Assembly: GCF_014696715.1 (NCBI RefSeq)
Contig: NZ_JACJQO010000019.1
Span: 1-64,000, forward strand
Direction: 5' to 3'
Origin: Pseudanabaena sp. FACHB-2040
Lineage (GTDB): Bacteria > Cyanobacteriota > Cyanobacteriia > Phormidesmidales > Phormidesmidaceae
DNA length: 64,000 nucleotides
Shown piece by piece: positions 1-9,594 of the stretch. Below the pieces are notes generated by a model. It did no database searches, had not been told where the DNA came from, and worked only from the letters and a program-made list of their open reading frames with translations. The translations under genes were made by a program, and so were the position numbers. Positions within the stretch are counted from its first letter, which is position 1, and each line of letters begins with the position of its first letter.

Positions 1-572
1 TTGTGCTCAGCCTGGAACACCAGCATGAAGTTGAAGGTGCCCGAGATGCCCAGAGGCATGCCGTCAGAGAAGGAGCCTTGACCCAGAGGATAGATCAGGA
101 AGACTGCAGAAGCCGCTGCTACAGGGGCAGAGTAAGCAACGCAGATCCAAGGGCGCATGCCGAGGCGGTAGCTCAGTTCCCATTCACGACCCATGTATGC
201 GAATACACCGATCAAGAAGTGGAAGATGACCAGTTGGTAAGGGCCACCGTTGTAGAGCCACTCATCGACAGAAGCTGCTTCCCAGATGGGGTAGAAGTGC
301 AGGCCGATGGCGTTGGAAGAAGGCACAACAGCACCAGAGATGATGTTGTTGCCGTACATCAGAGAACCCGCAACAGGCTCACGGATACCGTCGATGTCAA
401 CAGGAGGAGCAGCGATGAAGGCGATTACGAAGCAAGCGGTTGCAGCTAGCAGAGTGGGGATCATTAGTACGCCGAACCAGCCAATGTAGAGGCGGTTGTC
501 GGTGCTGGTCACCCACTGGCAGAACTGCTCCCACAGGTTGGCGCTAGAGCGCTGTTGAAGTGTTGTAGTCAT
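1..572 (-). CDS. psbA: Photosystem II D1 protein, 5' part only
   Basis: The first 190 codons of D1, the core reaction-centre protein of photosystem II in the thylakoid membrane, run from ATG at 570-572 to the window edge; the usual length is about 360 aa. The N-terminus [18 protein letters not shown] and the stretches [14 protein letters not shown] and [17 protein letters not shown] are diagnostic. Transmembrane helices A-C are included; the ligands to the Mn cluster in the C-terminal half lie outside. Residue 130 is Glu (codon 183-185), the form found in high-light D1 copies, where it strengthens the hydrogen bond to pheophytin. Cyanobacteria normally hold several psbA copies, so this is probably a light-induced one. 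Confidence 0.98.
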   Translation of the reverse strand, partial: MTTTLQQRSSANLWEQFCQWVTSTDNRLYIGWFGVLMIPTLLAATACFVIAFIAAPPVDIDGIREPVAGSLMYGNNIISGAVVPSSNAIGLHFYPIWEAASVDEWLYNGGPYQLVIFHFLIGVFAYMGREWELSYRLGMRPWICVAYSAPVAAASAVFLIYPLGQGSFSDGMPLGISGTFNFMLVFQAEH

Positions 573-879
573 GAGATATAAGTGCAGGATTCTGTAAAGG
601 ACGAAAGCTGTAACTTATGTATGTCTCAATGTTAAGGTCAAAGTGAAGTTTTGTAAACAGCCTGAGAAAAATCTTTTCCCCTTAAGCCAGATTGCTCCAC
701 CCCAACGACCCAGGCTACTGGTATGGCGTAGCTTGCGTTTCATTAGCGATACGAAAATGCGATCGCAAATCCCCACTTCGCGATCAGCGTTTTCACTAAA
801 GAAAGCCCCACAGCTTTGCAGGGGTTGGGGCGCGCTGCGCCGAACACCGACTTACGAGAGCTGTTCTCTTGTTAAACAG
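573..879. other. psbA upstream region / intergenic
   Basis: This is the 307-bp gap between the psbA start (leftward) and the argB stop. Read leftward, the psbA leader contains TTGACC followed about 17 bp later by an ATAAGT-like element, a weak candidate promoter. No clear Shine-Dalgarno precedes psbA. One HIP1 palindrome (GCGATCGC) lies near 760. The open frame here lacks coding character. Confidence 0.4.
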
Positions 880-1788
880 TTAAGCCCTAAATTCTGAGGC
901 GACCAGCATAGAGCCAATGCCGAGATCGCTAAAGATCTCTAGCAGCAGGGCGTGGGGTACGCGACCGTCAATAATATGAGCCGCTCCTACCCCTTGAGCC
1001 AGGGACCGCACACAGCAGTTGACTTTAGGAATCATGCCGCCAGCGACGACACCGCTATCGATCAGCTCGCGGGCCTGCTGAATATCCAGCTTATGAATCA
1101 GGGTTGAGGCATCTTTGTAGTCGCGCAAAATGCCTCGGGTATCGGTCAGCAAGATCAGTTTCTCAGCTCCTAGAGAGGCGGCAATCTCGCCTGCTACCGT
1201 GTCGGCATTGATGTTGTAAGCCTGGCCCTTTTCGTCGGCGGCAACGCTAGAGACAATTGGAATGTAGCCCGCTTCGACTAGAGACTTGAGGATCTGGGCG
1301 TCGATGCTGCTCACCTCACCGACAAAGCCAATATCTTCATTGCCTTGGGGCCGAGCAGTAATTAGGTTGCCGTCTTTGCCGCAGAGGCCGATGGCCTGCC
1401 CGCCCGACTGATTAATGAGAGAAACCAGTTCTTTGTTAACCCGGCCTACCAATACCATCTCCACGACGTCCATTGTGGGCGCATCGGTAACTCGCAGACC
1501 ATCTTTAAACTGCGGTTCAATGCCTAGCTTGGCAAGCCAGGTGTTGATTTCAGGCCCGCCCCCATGCACCACCACGGGCCGAATACCCACACAAGACATA
1601 AACACAATATCGCGGATGACGTCGGCTTTGAGGCTGCCGTCTTTCATGGCTGCGCCGCCATACTTAACGACCACCGTGCGACCCCGAAACTGCTGAATGT
1701 AGGGCAGCGCCTCGCTAAGAATCTGAACGCGGTCGGCAGCTTCTGCCTGGGTCAATTCTTTTTTCGGGGTGGGCGTAAACTGAGCCAT
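880..1788 (-). CDS. argB: Acetylglutamate kinase
   Basis: ArgB phosphorylates N-acetyl-L-glutamate with ATP, the second and controlled step of arginine synthesis; in cyanobacteria it is the target of PII (GlnB). The amino-acid kinase signature KYGGAAM lies near the N-terminus, followed by VVHGGGPEI and the C-terminal GGMIPKV. The start is set at ATG 1786-1788 ([11 protein letters not shown]), giving 302 aa, the usual cyanobacterial length; a longer frame reaching 1845 would add 19 unconserved residues. The gene ends beside psbA and follows aroK in the same direction, with a 74-bp gap. Confidence 0.96.
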   Translation of the reverse strand: MAQFTPTPKKELTQAEAADRVQILSEALPYIQQFRGRTVVVKYGGAAMKDGSLKADVIRDIVFMSCVGIRPVVVHGGGPEINTWLAKLGIEPQFKDGLRVTDAPTMDVVEMVLVGRVNKELVSLINQSGGQAIGLCGKDGNLITARPQGNEDIGFVGEVSSIDAQILKSLVEAGYIPIVSSVAADEKGQAYNINADTVAGEIAASLGAEKLILLTDTRGILRDYKDASTLIHKLDIQQARELIDSGVVAGGMIPKVNCCVRSLAQGVGAAHIIDGRVPHALLLEIFSDLGIGSMLVASEFRA

Positions 1789-1862
1789 AGGGTGTGCTGA
1801 AGTGAGGTGCAGAAATGCGTGTGAAGTGAGGCTGGCGTCAGCCATCCCTGTAGTTTATCAGG

Positions 1863-2429
1863 CTACTCGTTGGGCAACCGCTCCTGCTGATCTTCCTCAA
1901 CTCGCTGCTGCAACAGAGTTAAAAGGCGGGTTGCGATCGCAGCCTCATCTTCTCCCGCCGCCACCGTCAGCCGCAGATCAGCCTGAGCGTAGAGCGGTTC
2001 TCGCTGGCTTTGCAAGGTCTGCAGCGTTTGCGGCCAGTCTGGTCGCTGCAGCAGAGGTCGCCCGATATCTCCCTGTAGACGCTGCTCCAGCAGATTCAAA
2101 GGCACATCCAGCCAGATCACCACCCCATGCTGTAGGTAACTCCAGTTCATCTGCTGCGTCACAATACCGCCCCCGGTCGCCACTACCAGCCGAGTATAGG
2201 CCGCCAGCTGTGACAGCACCTGCGTTTCCATCTGCCGAAAATCAGCTTCTCCCTGAGCCTCAAAAATCTCAGCTACACTTTGGCCCATTGCCTTCTCGAT
2301 CAGGGCATCGGTATCAAAAAAGCGATAGCCCAGATCGCGCGCCAGCCGCATGCCGGTGGTGCTCTTGCCCGCACCCATCATGCCGATCAGGTAGAGGTTA
2401 GTTCCTTTGAGAAAGTCAGAGTTGGTCAT
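1863..2429 (-). CDS. aroK: Shikimate kinase
   Basis: This 188-aa enzyme phosphorylates shikimate at the 3-hydroxyl in the chorismate pathway. The Walker A motif GMMGAGKST lies at residues 16-24, the DTD shikimate/Mg motif at about 39-41, and the GGG substrate loop at about 85-87. The lid is represented by GDIGRPLL. The length is typical. It runs in the same direction as argB downstream and may be co-transcribed with it. Confidence 0.96.
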   Translation of the reverse strand: MTNSDFLKGTNLYLIGMMGAGKSTTGMRLARDLGYRFFDTDALIEKAMGQSVAEIFEAQGEADFRQMETQVLSQLAAYTRLVVATGGGIVTQQMNWSYLQHGVVIWLDVPLNLLEQRLQGDIGRPLLQRPDWPQTLQTLQSQREPLYAQADLRLTVAAGEDEAAIATRLLTLLQQRVEEDQQERLPNE

Positions 2430-2683
2430 GGTTTGCTGAGTTGCTTGAACAAATAGAAAACGCGTGAGGGAGCAGGAGGGGATGAGGAAGGGGGAGTTAA
2501 GGAAGATGAGGGAAGTTAATGAGTTACAGAATCCACGTTTGATGTATGAGTTGCAGGATCTACGGTTGGAGTGTTGGGCCGCGCTGCGCTTGACACCAAC
2601 CTAGGGGATTTTCTGCCCCCTATCTTCCGTATCTTCTTTTCCCTGCGTCCCTGCGTCCCCCCTGCCACCCACCCAACTACCAA

Positions 2684-3724
2684 CTACCGCTCTGGAATTT
2701 CACCAACCCAATCCTCATCGTCATCATCAGAACCGTTATCTGGAGTTATCTCCAAGGGGCGGTAGGGCGGAACAATGACCCGGAAATCCGCATCGACGAC
2801 GCCATCAGGCCCTAGCTTGGGGTCTCTCAGGTCGTCGGGGTTCTGGTTATCGTCTTCGGCTTCATCAGCGGCATAGCCAGGATCAACCCATTCCATACCG
2901 CGCCGATCCTGGGGGGGTTCCCAGGTTTCTGCATCTTCGTCGGGGGGGCCATACACATCATCGGCTCTGCCCCGGTCGGGGTGCTCAGGCTCGCGGTAGC
3001 TATAGGAGTAGATAGAGCCGTCTCGGTAAACTCGTTTAGGGGACTGGCCCACCTCAAAATCTCGCCGGGGGGAGTTTCCGGCCTCGTCCCAGCCTTCGTC
3101 TAGATCATCTAGCGCATCTTCTACTGGGCTCACGCCTCTGGCCCGATAGCGCACATCCTCTAGCTCATTCCAGCCATCTGAGATCTCCTGCCAGGACTCG
3201 TTTACCTGCTGGGTCTGAGCTTCTGCTCGGTTGCGACCCCACCAGCTGGGACGATTGGGCTGAGCCGATGAGGGAGCTGATGGGCGGTTTGGGGGACGAT
3301 CTGAGGAAGCAGGTCGATCGCTCCAATCTTCCCACTGGCCGGGCGATTGCAAGTTGGTCCACTCGCCCCACTCTCCGTCTGCCTCAGGACGGCTCGGGCG
3401 CGGTTCAGGGGATCGGCCAGAGGCAGTTCTGGCTTCAGCAGATCCGGGAGTAGCAGCCGTGGGATCATAGGGAATGCGGCGACCAAAGCGATTGGGCGAG
3501 CGCCGATTCGGGCCAGCACCACTGCTCATTGTCATCAGGCTAGACAGAAAAACGGTGGAGAGCGACCCCAGTGCGATCGCACCGACCAGCCAAACTGCCA
3601 AAGGATAGGGCTGAGTTTGCAGCCCCAAAAACCTCAAAGGCACAGCTGGAGATGGATTCTGCCAGGCCAGCAGCCCTATAGCTACCAGCAGCAGGAGAAG
3701 AGTCAGAAGACGGGGAGTTGCCAT
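2684..3724 (-). CDS. LapA-like (DUF1049) membrane protein with long acidic tail
   Basis: The N-terminus (from ATG 3722-3724, MATPRLLTLLL) has two predicted membrane helices separated by QNPSPAVPLRFLG, the LapA/DUF1049 pattern. The remaining ~270 residues are hydrophilic, rich in Asp, Glu, Pro, Arg and Trp, with low complexity and no recognisable domain. LapA in enterobacteria takes part in lipopolysaccharide assembly; cyanobacterial relatives are uncharacterised. An upstream in-frame start at 3778 would add 18 residues without membrane character. It lies upstream of argB/aroK and downstream of ubiX, all leftward. Confidence 0.75.
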   Translation of the reverse strand: MATPRLLTLLLLLVAIGLLAWQNPSPAVPLRFLGLQTQPYPLAVWLVGAIALGSLSTVFLSSLMTMSSGAGPNRRSPNRFGRRIPYDPTAATPGSAEARTASGRSPEPRPSRPEADGEWGEWTNLQSPGQWEDWSDRPASSDRPPNRPSAPSSAQPNRPSWWGRNRAEAQTQQVNESWQEISDGWNELEDVRYRARGVSPVEDALDDLDEGWDEAGNSPRRDFEVGQSPKRVYRDGSIYSYSYREPEHPDRGRADDVYGPPDEDAETWEPPQDRRGMEWVDPGYAADEAEDDNQNPDDLRDPKLGPDGVVDADFRVIVPPYRPLEITPDNGSDDDDEDWVGEIPER

Positions 3725-3856
3725 AGACCACTGCCTTTTGCTTGCCCTGTCCATTGTACGAAACCCCACTACCCACACCTAAAGCTGCACCCCTATGTCT
3801 CTATCCCCCTATCTCCTTCCCCGCATCTCCCCGGCTTCTCCGCGCTCCTCCCCGTT

Positions 3857-4498
3857 TTATAGACCGGGCGTATCAGAACCCAGATGCCCCTGCCATCGCT
3901 TCAGAGGAACGCAATCAATCTCAAACTGATCCAAGGCGCGGGCAACAACAAAATCGACTAGATCTTCAATAGTTTTGGGCTGGTGATACCAGGCCGGAAT
4001 CGCTGGGACAATTCGGGCACCAGCTTCAGCCAAAGCCGTCAGGTTGCGCAGATGAATCAGGCTAAAAGGCGTCTCGCGGGGAACCAGCACCAGCTTGCGC
4101 CCCTCCTTGAGCTGCACATCGGCGGCTCGCTCCAGCAAGTCAGAGCTTAGCCCCGCCGCCAACTTGCCAACCGTGCTCATACTGCAGGGAATGATCAGCA
4201 TTCCAGCCGTGCGAAAGGAGCCGCTAGCCAGGGTTGCCCCCACATCACCAAAGGGATGGCAGCGCAGCGTTCCCGCAGTTGGCACATCTGCCTGGAGCCG
4301 CCAAAAGCTCTCCTGCTTCAGCGGCTCCAGCGGCATCCGGATGCCCTGCTCAGCCTGCCACACCATCTGCACCGCCTTAGAGGCAACCACCTCTACGGCA
4401 TAGCTGGCTGTCAGCAGGTGTTTGATCGTGTGGACAGCGTAGATCAGCCCAGAGGCTCCAGTGATGCCCACAATCAAGGGCTTTGAGAGGGCATTCAT
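3857..4498 (-). CDS. ubiX: Flavin prenyltransferase
   Basis: UbiX joins dimethylallyl phosphate to FMN, making the prenyl-FMN cofactor of UbiD-type decarboxylases used in quinone synthesis. The 213-aa protein shows the FMN-binding start VGITGASGLIYA, the central IIPCSMSTVGKLAAG and the phosphate-binding VPRETPFSLIHL. It starts 24 bp after the stop of the RNase R-like gene in the same direction, so the two are probably co-transcribed. Confidence 0.94.
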   Translation of the reverse strand: MNALSKPLIVGITGASGLIYAVHTIKHLLTASYAVEVVASKAVQMVWQAEQGIRMPLEPLKQESFWRLQADVPTAGTLRCHPFGDVGATLASGSFRTAGMLIIPCSMSTVGKLAAGLSSDLLERAADVQLKEGRKLVLVPRETPFSLIHLRNLTALAEAGARIVPAIPAWYHQPKTIEDLVDFVVARALDQFEIDCVPLKRWQGHLGSDTPGL

Positions 4499-4522
4499 AG
4501 AAGTGGCTGCCTCGGCAAAAGC

Positions 4523-6922
4523 TTATTCGCTTTCGTCAAAGCCATTGCCCTCTTCGTTGCCATTCCCCTCATCTTGGCCGTCTTCGGCAAAGCCGTTGGT
4601 AAACTCTTCCTCGTCGTCATCGCTGGCCTCGCTGCCGCCGCCCACAGCCACTAAATCAATCTGCTGGCGGTAGTAGTCAACGCTCTTGACCTGCACCTCA
4701 ACGGTGTCGCCCAGGCGATACTGCTTGCGGTTCTTGCGGCCTACCAGCTTTTGCTGGCGGGAGCGGTACTCATACCAGTCGTCTTTTAGGGAACTGACGT
4801 GGACCAGTCCTTCTACCAGCAGCTCTTCAATTTCGACAAAGAAGCCGTAGGACTGCACCCCGGTGATCAGGCCGTGGAAGACTTCGCCGGTGTGCGATCG
4901 CATAAACTCAGCTTTCTTCAGCCCCTCTAGATCCGACTCGGCCTCTTGAGCCAGCCGCTCGCGCTCCGTCAGATGCACCACAATCCGCGAGATCATGTCT
5001 TCTAGATCGTGCTGAATGTCTGGCGGCAGCACATTCCACTGAATCTCACCGTGGCAGGAGCTATGCCGTAGATTTACCCGATCCTTTGAACGGGTTGAGC
5101 GGCGATCCCGACCATGCTCAAACAAGGCGTGTAGCACCCGATGGATGAACAGATCGGGGTAGCGCCGGGTGGGAGACGCAAAGTGAGTATAACCATCGGT
5201 CAGCGCCAAACCAAAGTGAATATCAGGATGGGCACTATAAAACGCGGGCTTAAAGGTTTCCAGCAGCAAGTAGGTGAGAATTTTCTCAGAGTTGGAGCTG
5301 GCAAACTGCTCGACAAACCGCTGGTAGTCCTTGGGTTGAATCGTCTCTTCGTTCTCTAGGGACAGGATAATGTCCATGTTTTCTACCAGCTTGATCAGCT
5401 CCTGCACATCAGCGGCATCGGGGGTGCGGTGCAGCCGGTAGATCGCAGGCACGCTCAGCGCTTTGAGATGAGCCGCTACCAGCTGATTGGCCAGCAGCAT
5501 AAACTCAGTCACAATCGTGCGGGCGGGCAGCAGGGAAGAAACCACCATAACTCCCAGCAGACCCTCGTCATCGTACTGGAACTTGGGAGAGCCGTATTTA
5601 GCGGTCTGTTCTCCCGCCTCTAGAGGAAAGTCTGACTCAGGCAGGTTTAGCTCAAACGATCCGCGCTGAAACCTCTGCTGCTTGACCGCCTGGCTCAACT
5701 TAAACAGGTTTTCTAGCAGCTCAAAGGCAGGTTCGAGAGCCTTTAGATCTTTGGGTTTTACCCCAAGTTGGCCGAGGGTATCGGGGTTTTCCCGCTCCAA
5801 CACGGCCTGAGCCTGCTGGTAGTTTAGATGGTGATCTACCTGCACCACGGTGGGCTGAATCTGATATTCCAGCACCTGACCCGTCTCATCTAGGGTCACC
5901 AGTACGGAAATGGCCAGCCGCTCTTTTCCTTCTACTAGAGAGCAGAGGGAGCCCGACAGGGGCTGAGGCAGCATGGGAATCACCTCATCACCCAAGTACA
6001 CCGAGGTGCCCCGCTTGAGGGCCTCTTGATCAATCGGCGATTGAGTTGGAATGTAGTAGGCCACATCTGAAATGTGAACCCCTAAGCGCCAGTTGCCGTC
6101 TTCCCCTTTTTCTAGGGAAAGGGCATCGTCAATCACGCGGGCCTTGGGGCCATCAAGGGTTACAGTCAGCCGATCGCGCAGGTCCATACGGTCTTTTAGA
6201 TCGGCTTTGCGAACTCGGGTGGGCAGCGTTTTAGCCGCTATTTCCACCAGTTCTGGAAACTCTCGGGGCAAGTCGTGTTTGCAGAAAACGATATCAATAT
6301 CAGAAGCGGCTTCGGCATCGGTACCGAGTACCTGGGCTACCCGACCTCGAGGCGGATTTTGGCCCAGAGGATAGCGCACCACCTCGACATGGGCCAGCTG
6401 GTCTACGGCTTCTTTGAGATCTAGGCCATTAGCATCTAGAAACAGCTCAAACAGAAGTCGGTCATCTAGGGGTACAGCCTTGTAATCGTCTTCCTCAGCT
6501 TTTACACGAGCCAAAACTGAAGCGTTGGCCCGCTCTAGAATCAGCTTGACTTCTCCCTCCGGGCTGCGGCGGCGGCTGCCGTCTTTAGTGACCTTAACCA
6601 GCACCCGATCGCCATTCCAGGCTGTGTTGAGCTGGCTTTCTCGGATATAGACGTCCTCGGCCCCCTCTTCATCCTGAATCGCAAAACAAAACCCTTTACT
6701 GGAGCAGCGCAATTTACCCTCGATGACGCCCTCTTCTGAAATGCGTCGGTATTTGCCCCGCTCTTTTACCAGAACGCCGATTCGCTCTAGGGCATCAACA
6801 GCAATCTGCAAATCTCGGAGACTGGTTTCATCCTGACAGTTGAGCTTCTTTTCCAGGTTTTTGAGAGTGAGGAGCTTATCTCCTGAAAAATTAGCCAGTA
6901 ATGCCGCGATCGAGAATTCCAT
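4523..6922 (-). CDS. rnr: RNase R-like 3'-5' exoribonuclease (RNB family)
   Basis: This 799-aa protein has an N-terminal winged helix, a cold-shock region at about 65-130, the RNB catalytic domain at about 240-570, an S1 domain at about 650-745 (SYGFFVEIEELLVEGLVHVS), and an acidic Asp/Glu/Gly/Asn-rich tail. In the catalytic motif, residues equivalent to E. coli RNase R Asp272, Asp280 and Asp281 are present (257, 265, 266), but Asp278 is replaced by Val263. The SPTRRYPDL block is intact. Cyanobacteria carry both RNase R and the related Zam protein; which one this is cannot be decided here. It degrades structured RNA if active. Confidence 0.85.
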   Translation of the reverse strand: MEFSIAALLANFSGDKLLTLKNLEKKLNCQDETSLRDLQIAVDALERIGVLVKERGKYRRISEEGVIEGKLRCSSKGFCFAIQDEEGAEDVYIRESQLNTAWNGDRVLVKVTKDGSRRRSPEGEVKLILERANASVLARVKAEEDDYKAVPLDDRLLFELFLDANGLDLKEAVDQLAHVEVVRYPLGQNPPRGRVAQVLGTDAEAASDIDIVFCKHDLPREFPELVEIAAKTLPTRVRKADLKDRMDLRDRLTVTLDGPKARVIDDALSLEKGEDGNWRLGVHISDVAYYIPTQSPIDQEALKRGTSVYLGDEVIPMLPQPLSGSLCSLVEGKERLAISVLVTLDETGQVLEYQIQPTVVQVDHHLNYQQAQAVLERENPDTLGQLGVKPKDLKALEPAFELLENLFKLSQAVKQQRFQRGSFELNLPESDFPLEAGEQTAKYGSPKFQYDDEGLLGVMVVSSLLPARTIVTEFMLLANQLVAAHLKALSVPAIYRLHRTPDAADVQELIKLVENMDIILSLENEETIQPKDYQRFVEQFASSNSEKILTYLLLETFKPAFYSAHPDIHFGLALTDGYTHFASPTRRYPDLFIHRVLHALFEHGRDRRSTRSKDRVNLRHSSCHGEIQWNVLPPDIQHDLEDMISRIVVHLTERERLAQEAESDLEGLKKAEFMRSHTGEVFHGLITGVQSYGFFVEIEELLVEGLVHVSSLKDDWYEYRSRQQKLVGRKNRKQYRLGDTVEVQVKSVDYYRQQIDLVAVGGGSEASDDDEEEFTNGFAEDGQDEGNGNEEGNGFDESE

Positions 6923-7439
6923 GTAGCGATCAGTCCTTCCAATGTTTCGATCCGATGTTTCGATCTGATGAGCGCCAGAGCTTAGGAAAACCTGGCGATG
7001 GGTGGCCCAGTTGTCGTTAAGGTATCGGGCACCCGTTGAGTCACCCTAGGGAGTCCCCAAGGCACGTCCTAGAGCCAGCGGTGATAGCCTGCCTGGAGAC
7101 CTGGCTGCAGCGGCTCTTGAAGACGCTAGAGACCCAAGCCCCCTTATCGAATGCACCTTGAGCCGAGAGGATTTACCGCTCAAGAATCGATGAGTAGAGC
7201 AACACTAGCAAGCCTGATCGACAGAGCAGGTGAGATGCCGCAATTCTACAAGCCTTCAGGCGCTATAGGACGCAGGCACTAGAGAATACTGACCGATTCA
7301 ACCATCAGGCCCAGTAGATTCTACTTCACCCGCAGCAGCAGCCTTCCAACTCGGGTCGGCAACTGCCCTACTCTATAGTTTCGCAGGGAATGAGCCCTGT
7401 CAAACCTTTCTGTCAATATTTTGTAAAGAATTGCTACGC
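6923..7439. other. 517-bp intergenic region
   Basis: The gap lies between the leftward RNase R-like start and the phoU stop. I see no coding frame, tRNA or clear terminator. Close to the RNase gene there is a short direct repeat, GATGTTTCGATC-like, at about 6940-6970. A long 5' leader of the nuclease mRNA or an unrecognised small RNA is possible. Confidence 0.4.
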
Positions 7440-8102
7440 CTAGCTGCGCTCTCCGGTGACAATATAGGCAACTCGCTTGCCCACATTGGTAGCATGGTCA
7501 GCAATTCGCTCTAGATAGCGAATGACTAGCACCAACAGCACAATGGGTTCTATGCCGCCGACCGTCTCAATGTCTCGCTGATGGGCTAACAGTTCGTAGA
7601 GTTCTTCGTAGTCATCGTCTACGGCATCGTCTTTTCTCTTGATATCTAGCCCGCACTCGGCATCCATATTAGAGAGCGCCATCAAACACATAGCTACCAT
7701 TGAGCGGCAGCGATCTAGCATTGTTTGGATACGGCCCATTGCCGGGTGCACTGGGTAGGGAAAAATCTTGACGCTAGCTTCGCCAATGTCTTTGGCATAG
7801 TCGCCGATTCGCTCTAGGTCGCGCACCATTTGCATAAAGGCGCTGATGCGACGCATATCTTCTGAAACAGGAGCCTGCAGCAGCAGCAGGTTGATGCAGT
7901 CGAGCTCAATCTGGCGGTAGAGCTGATCAATGTGCTTGTCGTGGGAAACGAGCTGCTGAGCTGCTTCAAGGTTGCGATCGCACAGCGCATCGCGCGCCAG
8001 TACACAAGAATGCTCTACCAGCGCCCCCATCCGAAACAAATCCCGCTGAACCCGCAACAGTTGCCGTTCAAACTGAGTTCTGAGAGGGCGAGTCGTTTCC
8101 AA
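7440..8102 (-). CDS. phoU: Phosphate signalling protein PhoU
   Basis: PhoU links the Pst phosphate transporter to the PhoR/SphS kinase and represses the phosphate-starvation response. The 220-aa protein has the two-repeat three-helix fold with the metal-binding repeats DLERIGDYAKDIGE and YLERIADHATNVGK, one in each half. The start appears to be TTG at 8100-8102; no better ATG is in frame upstream. No pst genes are adjacent in the window. Confidence 0.93.
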   Translation of the reverse strand: METTRPLRTQFERQLLRVQRDLFRMGALVEHSCVLARDALCDRNLEAAQQLVSHDKHIDQLYRQIELDCINLLLLQAPVSEDMRRISAFMQMVRDLERIGDYAKDIGEASVKIFPYPVHPAMGRIQTMLDRCRSMVAMCLMALSNMDAECGLDIKRKDDAVDDDYEELYELLAHQRDIETVGGIEPIVLLVLVIRYLERIADHATNVGKRVAYIVTGERS

Positions 8103-8344
8103 ATTTGCCTGCCTACATAACTCCTTGGCTTGAACTGTTATGGTAAAGCAGATTGATTAAACCTGGGTTGTCCTAAGGTCAAACTTTGCAGCGGGTTTGA
8201 ACAGGCTTGTAGGGGCATTACTGCGGTCTTCGGCAGACATTAAGCTCTGTAACAGATATGCCGTTATTGCCTGCGGGGCTCCTGATCTTAGTGAAAAATG
8301 AGTTCCAAGCCTAAGTGCACTGTTGTTTAGGGACTGGTTTAATT

Positions 8345-8440
8345 ATGTCTATTTCCGATACCCAGGTTTATATTGCTCTGGTCGTCGCTCTGATTCCCGG
8401 TATTCTCGCTTTCCGCCTGTCTACCGAACTCTATAAGTAG
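8345..8440 (+). CDS. psaM: Photosystem I reaction centre subunit XII
   Basis: The 31-residue product starts [19 protein letters not shown] and ends [10 protein letters not shown], matching PsaM. It is a single membrane helix in photosystem I, involved in trimer contacts. It stands alone, followed by a long hairpin and an intrinsic terminator, so it is probably a monocistronic transcript. Confidence 0.95.
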   Translation: MSISDTQVYIALVVALIPGILAFRLSTELYK

Positions 8441-8444
8441 CTCA

Positions 8445-8489
8445 TTACTTTGGCGAGCAGACTCTTGTGAGTCTGTTCTGCCAAAGTAA
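8445..8489 (+). other. Long hairpin downstream of psaM
   Basis: TTACTTTGGC...GCCAAAGTAA encloses a second stem AGACTC/GAGTCT, forming a near-continuous stem of about 20 bp with one or two bulges. No U-tract follows, so it is more likely a 3' end stabiliser or processing stem than a terminator. It begins 4 bp after the psaM stop codon. Confidence 0.7.
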
Positions 8490-8508
8490 AAAGTCTCAAC
8501 TATAGCCT

Positions 8509-8542
8509 CTCCTGAGTCGTTTCTTGGCTCAGGAGTTTTTTA
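8509..8542 (+). terminator. Intrinsic terminator of psaM
   Basis: Perfect 8-bp stem CTCCTGAG/CTCAGGAG with an 11-nt loop, followed by TTTTTT. It ends the psaM transcript. Confidence 0.85.
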
Positions 8543-8704
8543 ATGAAATAGCTTTTATACGGTAGGCCAGTGTTGCAAAAAATACGGGATATTGAGGTCA
8601 AAATACCGTAACGATTTCACGGTTATCCTCCATAATGAAGGCTACCTTGAGAGCGGCTAAGTCTCTCTAAACCTGGCCATCCCTAATCTTCTGTTACCGC
8701 TGGC

Positions 8705-9103
8705 ATGTATACGCCCTACTCCCCTCCAGAGACCGCACGTCCCCGCCGTCGTCCAGTGCGCGTCCGCAGACAGATTCCTCGCCGTCGCCCTCGCCCGCCT
8801 CAGACAGAAAAAGGGCTTTTACTTGAGCTCAGCGCCAAACTGCTGGTCAACGGAGTGCTGGCCTGTGCCGCCGTGACATCTCTGGTACGAATTGCTCCCT
8901 ACACCCAGGCCCAGCGGCAGGAACTGCATAAGGTTCAGACCGCTGTTGCCGTTGCTGAAGCCGAAGCGTCCCAACTTCGATCAGACTTTAGCCGCTATTT
9001 TGACCCGCGTCAGGCTGGCAACGTCATGCGGGAGCAGAGTGGTTGGGAGTCGCCCAACCAGCGGCAGATTGTTTGGATTGATCCCACAGGTTCCAGCCAT
9101 TAG
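8705..9103 (+). CDS. Hypothetical protein with basic N-terminus, one TM helix and short coiled coil
   Basis: The first ~35 residues are rich in Arg and Pro (RRRPVRVRRQIPRRRPR). A hydrophobic stretch at about 43-62 is probably a membrane helix, followed by a helical segment (QAQRQELHKVQTAVAVAEAE) and a short tail. The topology (cytosolic basic tail, one helix, coiled coil outside) resembles FtsB/FtsL-type septum proteins, but no sequence signature supports that. A strong terminator follows the stop. Confidence 0.7.
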   Translation: MYTPYSPPETARPRRRPVRVRRQIPRRRPRPPQTEKGLLLELSAKLLVNGVLACAAVTSLVRIAPYTQAQRQELHKVQTAVAVAEAEASQLRSDFSRYFDPRQAGNVMREQSGWESPNQRQIVWIDPTGSSH

Positions 9104-9130
9104 CCAGGGATCACCTGAGTCGCTAAAGGA

Positions 9131-9165
9131 AAAGGTGCGTCAGCCTGGGCTAACGCACCTTTTTT
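9131..9165 (+). terminator. Intrinsic terminator
   Basis: AAAGGTGCGT/ACGCACCTTT stem of 10 bp with a 12-nt loop, followed by more T residues. It ends the rightward gene before it. Confidence 0.85.
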
Positions 9166-9240
9166 GCTTTGATACTAATTGCTCAGCTACAGTTGCTCCG
9201 AGATAGCAACACCCCAGATCTAAACTAAGCCCCCTGTGGC

Positions 9241-9516
9241 TTAGCCCCCAGCTACGGCAGGGACAATGCTCACTTCATCGCCATCCTTGAGCGGTGTATC
9301 TTTGCCCTCTAGGAAGCGAATGTCTTCGCTGTTGACATAGAAATTGACGAAGCGGCGCAGCTCACCCTGGTCATCACAGAGCCGGGCTTTGATGCCAGGG
9401 CAGTTTTGCTCTAGGGTGTCGAGCAGTTCAACAATAGAGCCGCCCTCACAGTCCAGAGCAGCCTGATTGTTAGTGAACTTTTGCAGGGGGGTAGGAATCA
9501 GAACTTTAACGGCCAT
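9241..9516 (-). CDS. MoaD/ThiS-family sulfur carrier, CysO-like
   Basis: This 91-aa beta-grasp protein ends in PAVAGG, so its C-terminal Gly-Gly can be activated as thiocarboxylate. The region [19 protein letters not shown] and the ending resemble mycobacterial CysO (cysteine synthesis carrier) more than MoaD or ThiS. It lies 78 bp downstream of thrC in the same direction. The pairing suggests a role in sulfur amino-acid supply, but the partner enzyme cannot be read from the sequence. Confidence 0.85.
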   Translation of the reverse strand: MAVKVLIPTPLQKFTNNQAALDCEGGSIVELLDTLEQNCPGIKARLCDDQGELRRFVNFYVNSEDIRFLEGKDTPLKDGDEVSIVPAVAGG

Positions 9517-9594
9517 TGCAGTGATTTAACGATTGGGAATTGATACGCTCAGGGTTGAATTTAGGTTGGTCTAGTTTGGTCTGGTTTAGAGACC

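Noticed and set aside
643-897. 84-aa frame upstream of psbA
   Set aside because: It lies in the psbA leader region, crosses the argB stop and has irregular composition; no ribosome site.
6923-7439. Possible RNase P RNA, tmRNA or 6S RNA in the gap
   Set aside because: None of the conserved cores or 3' ends of these RNAs was found on either strand.
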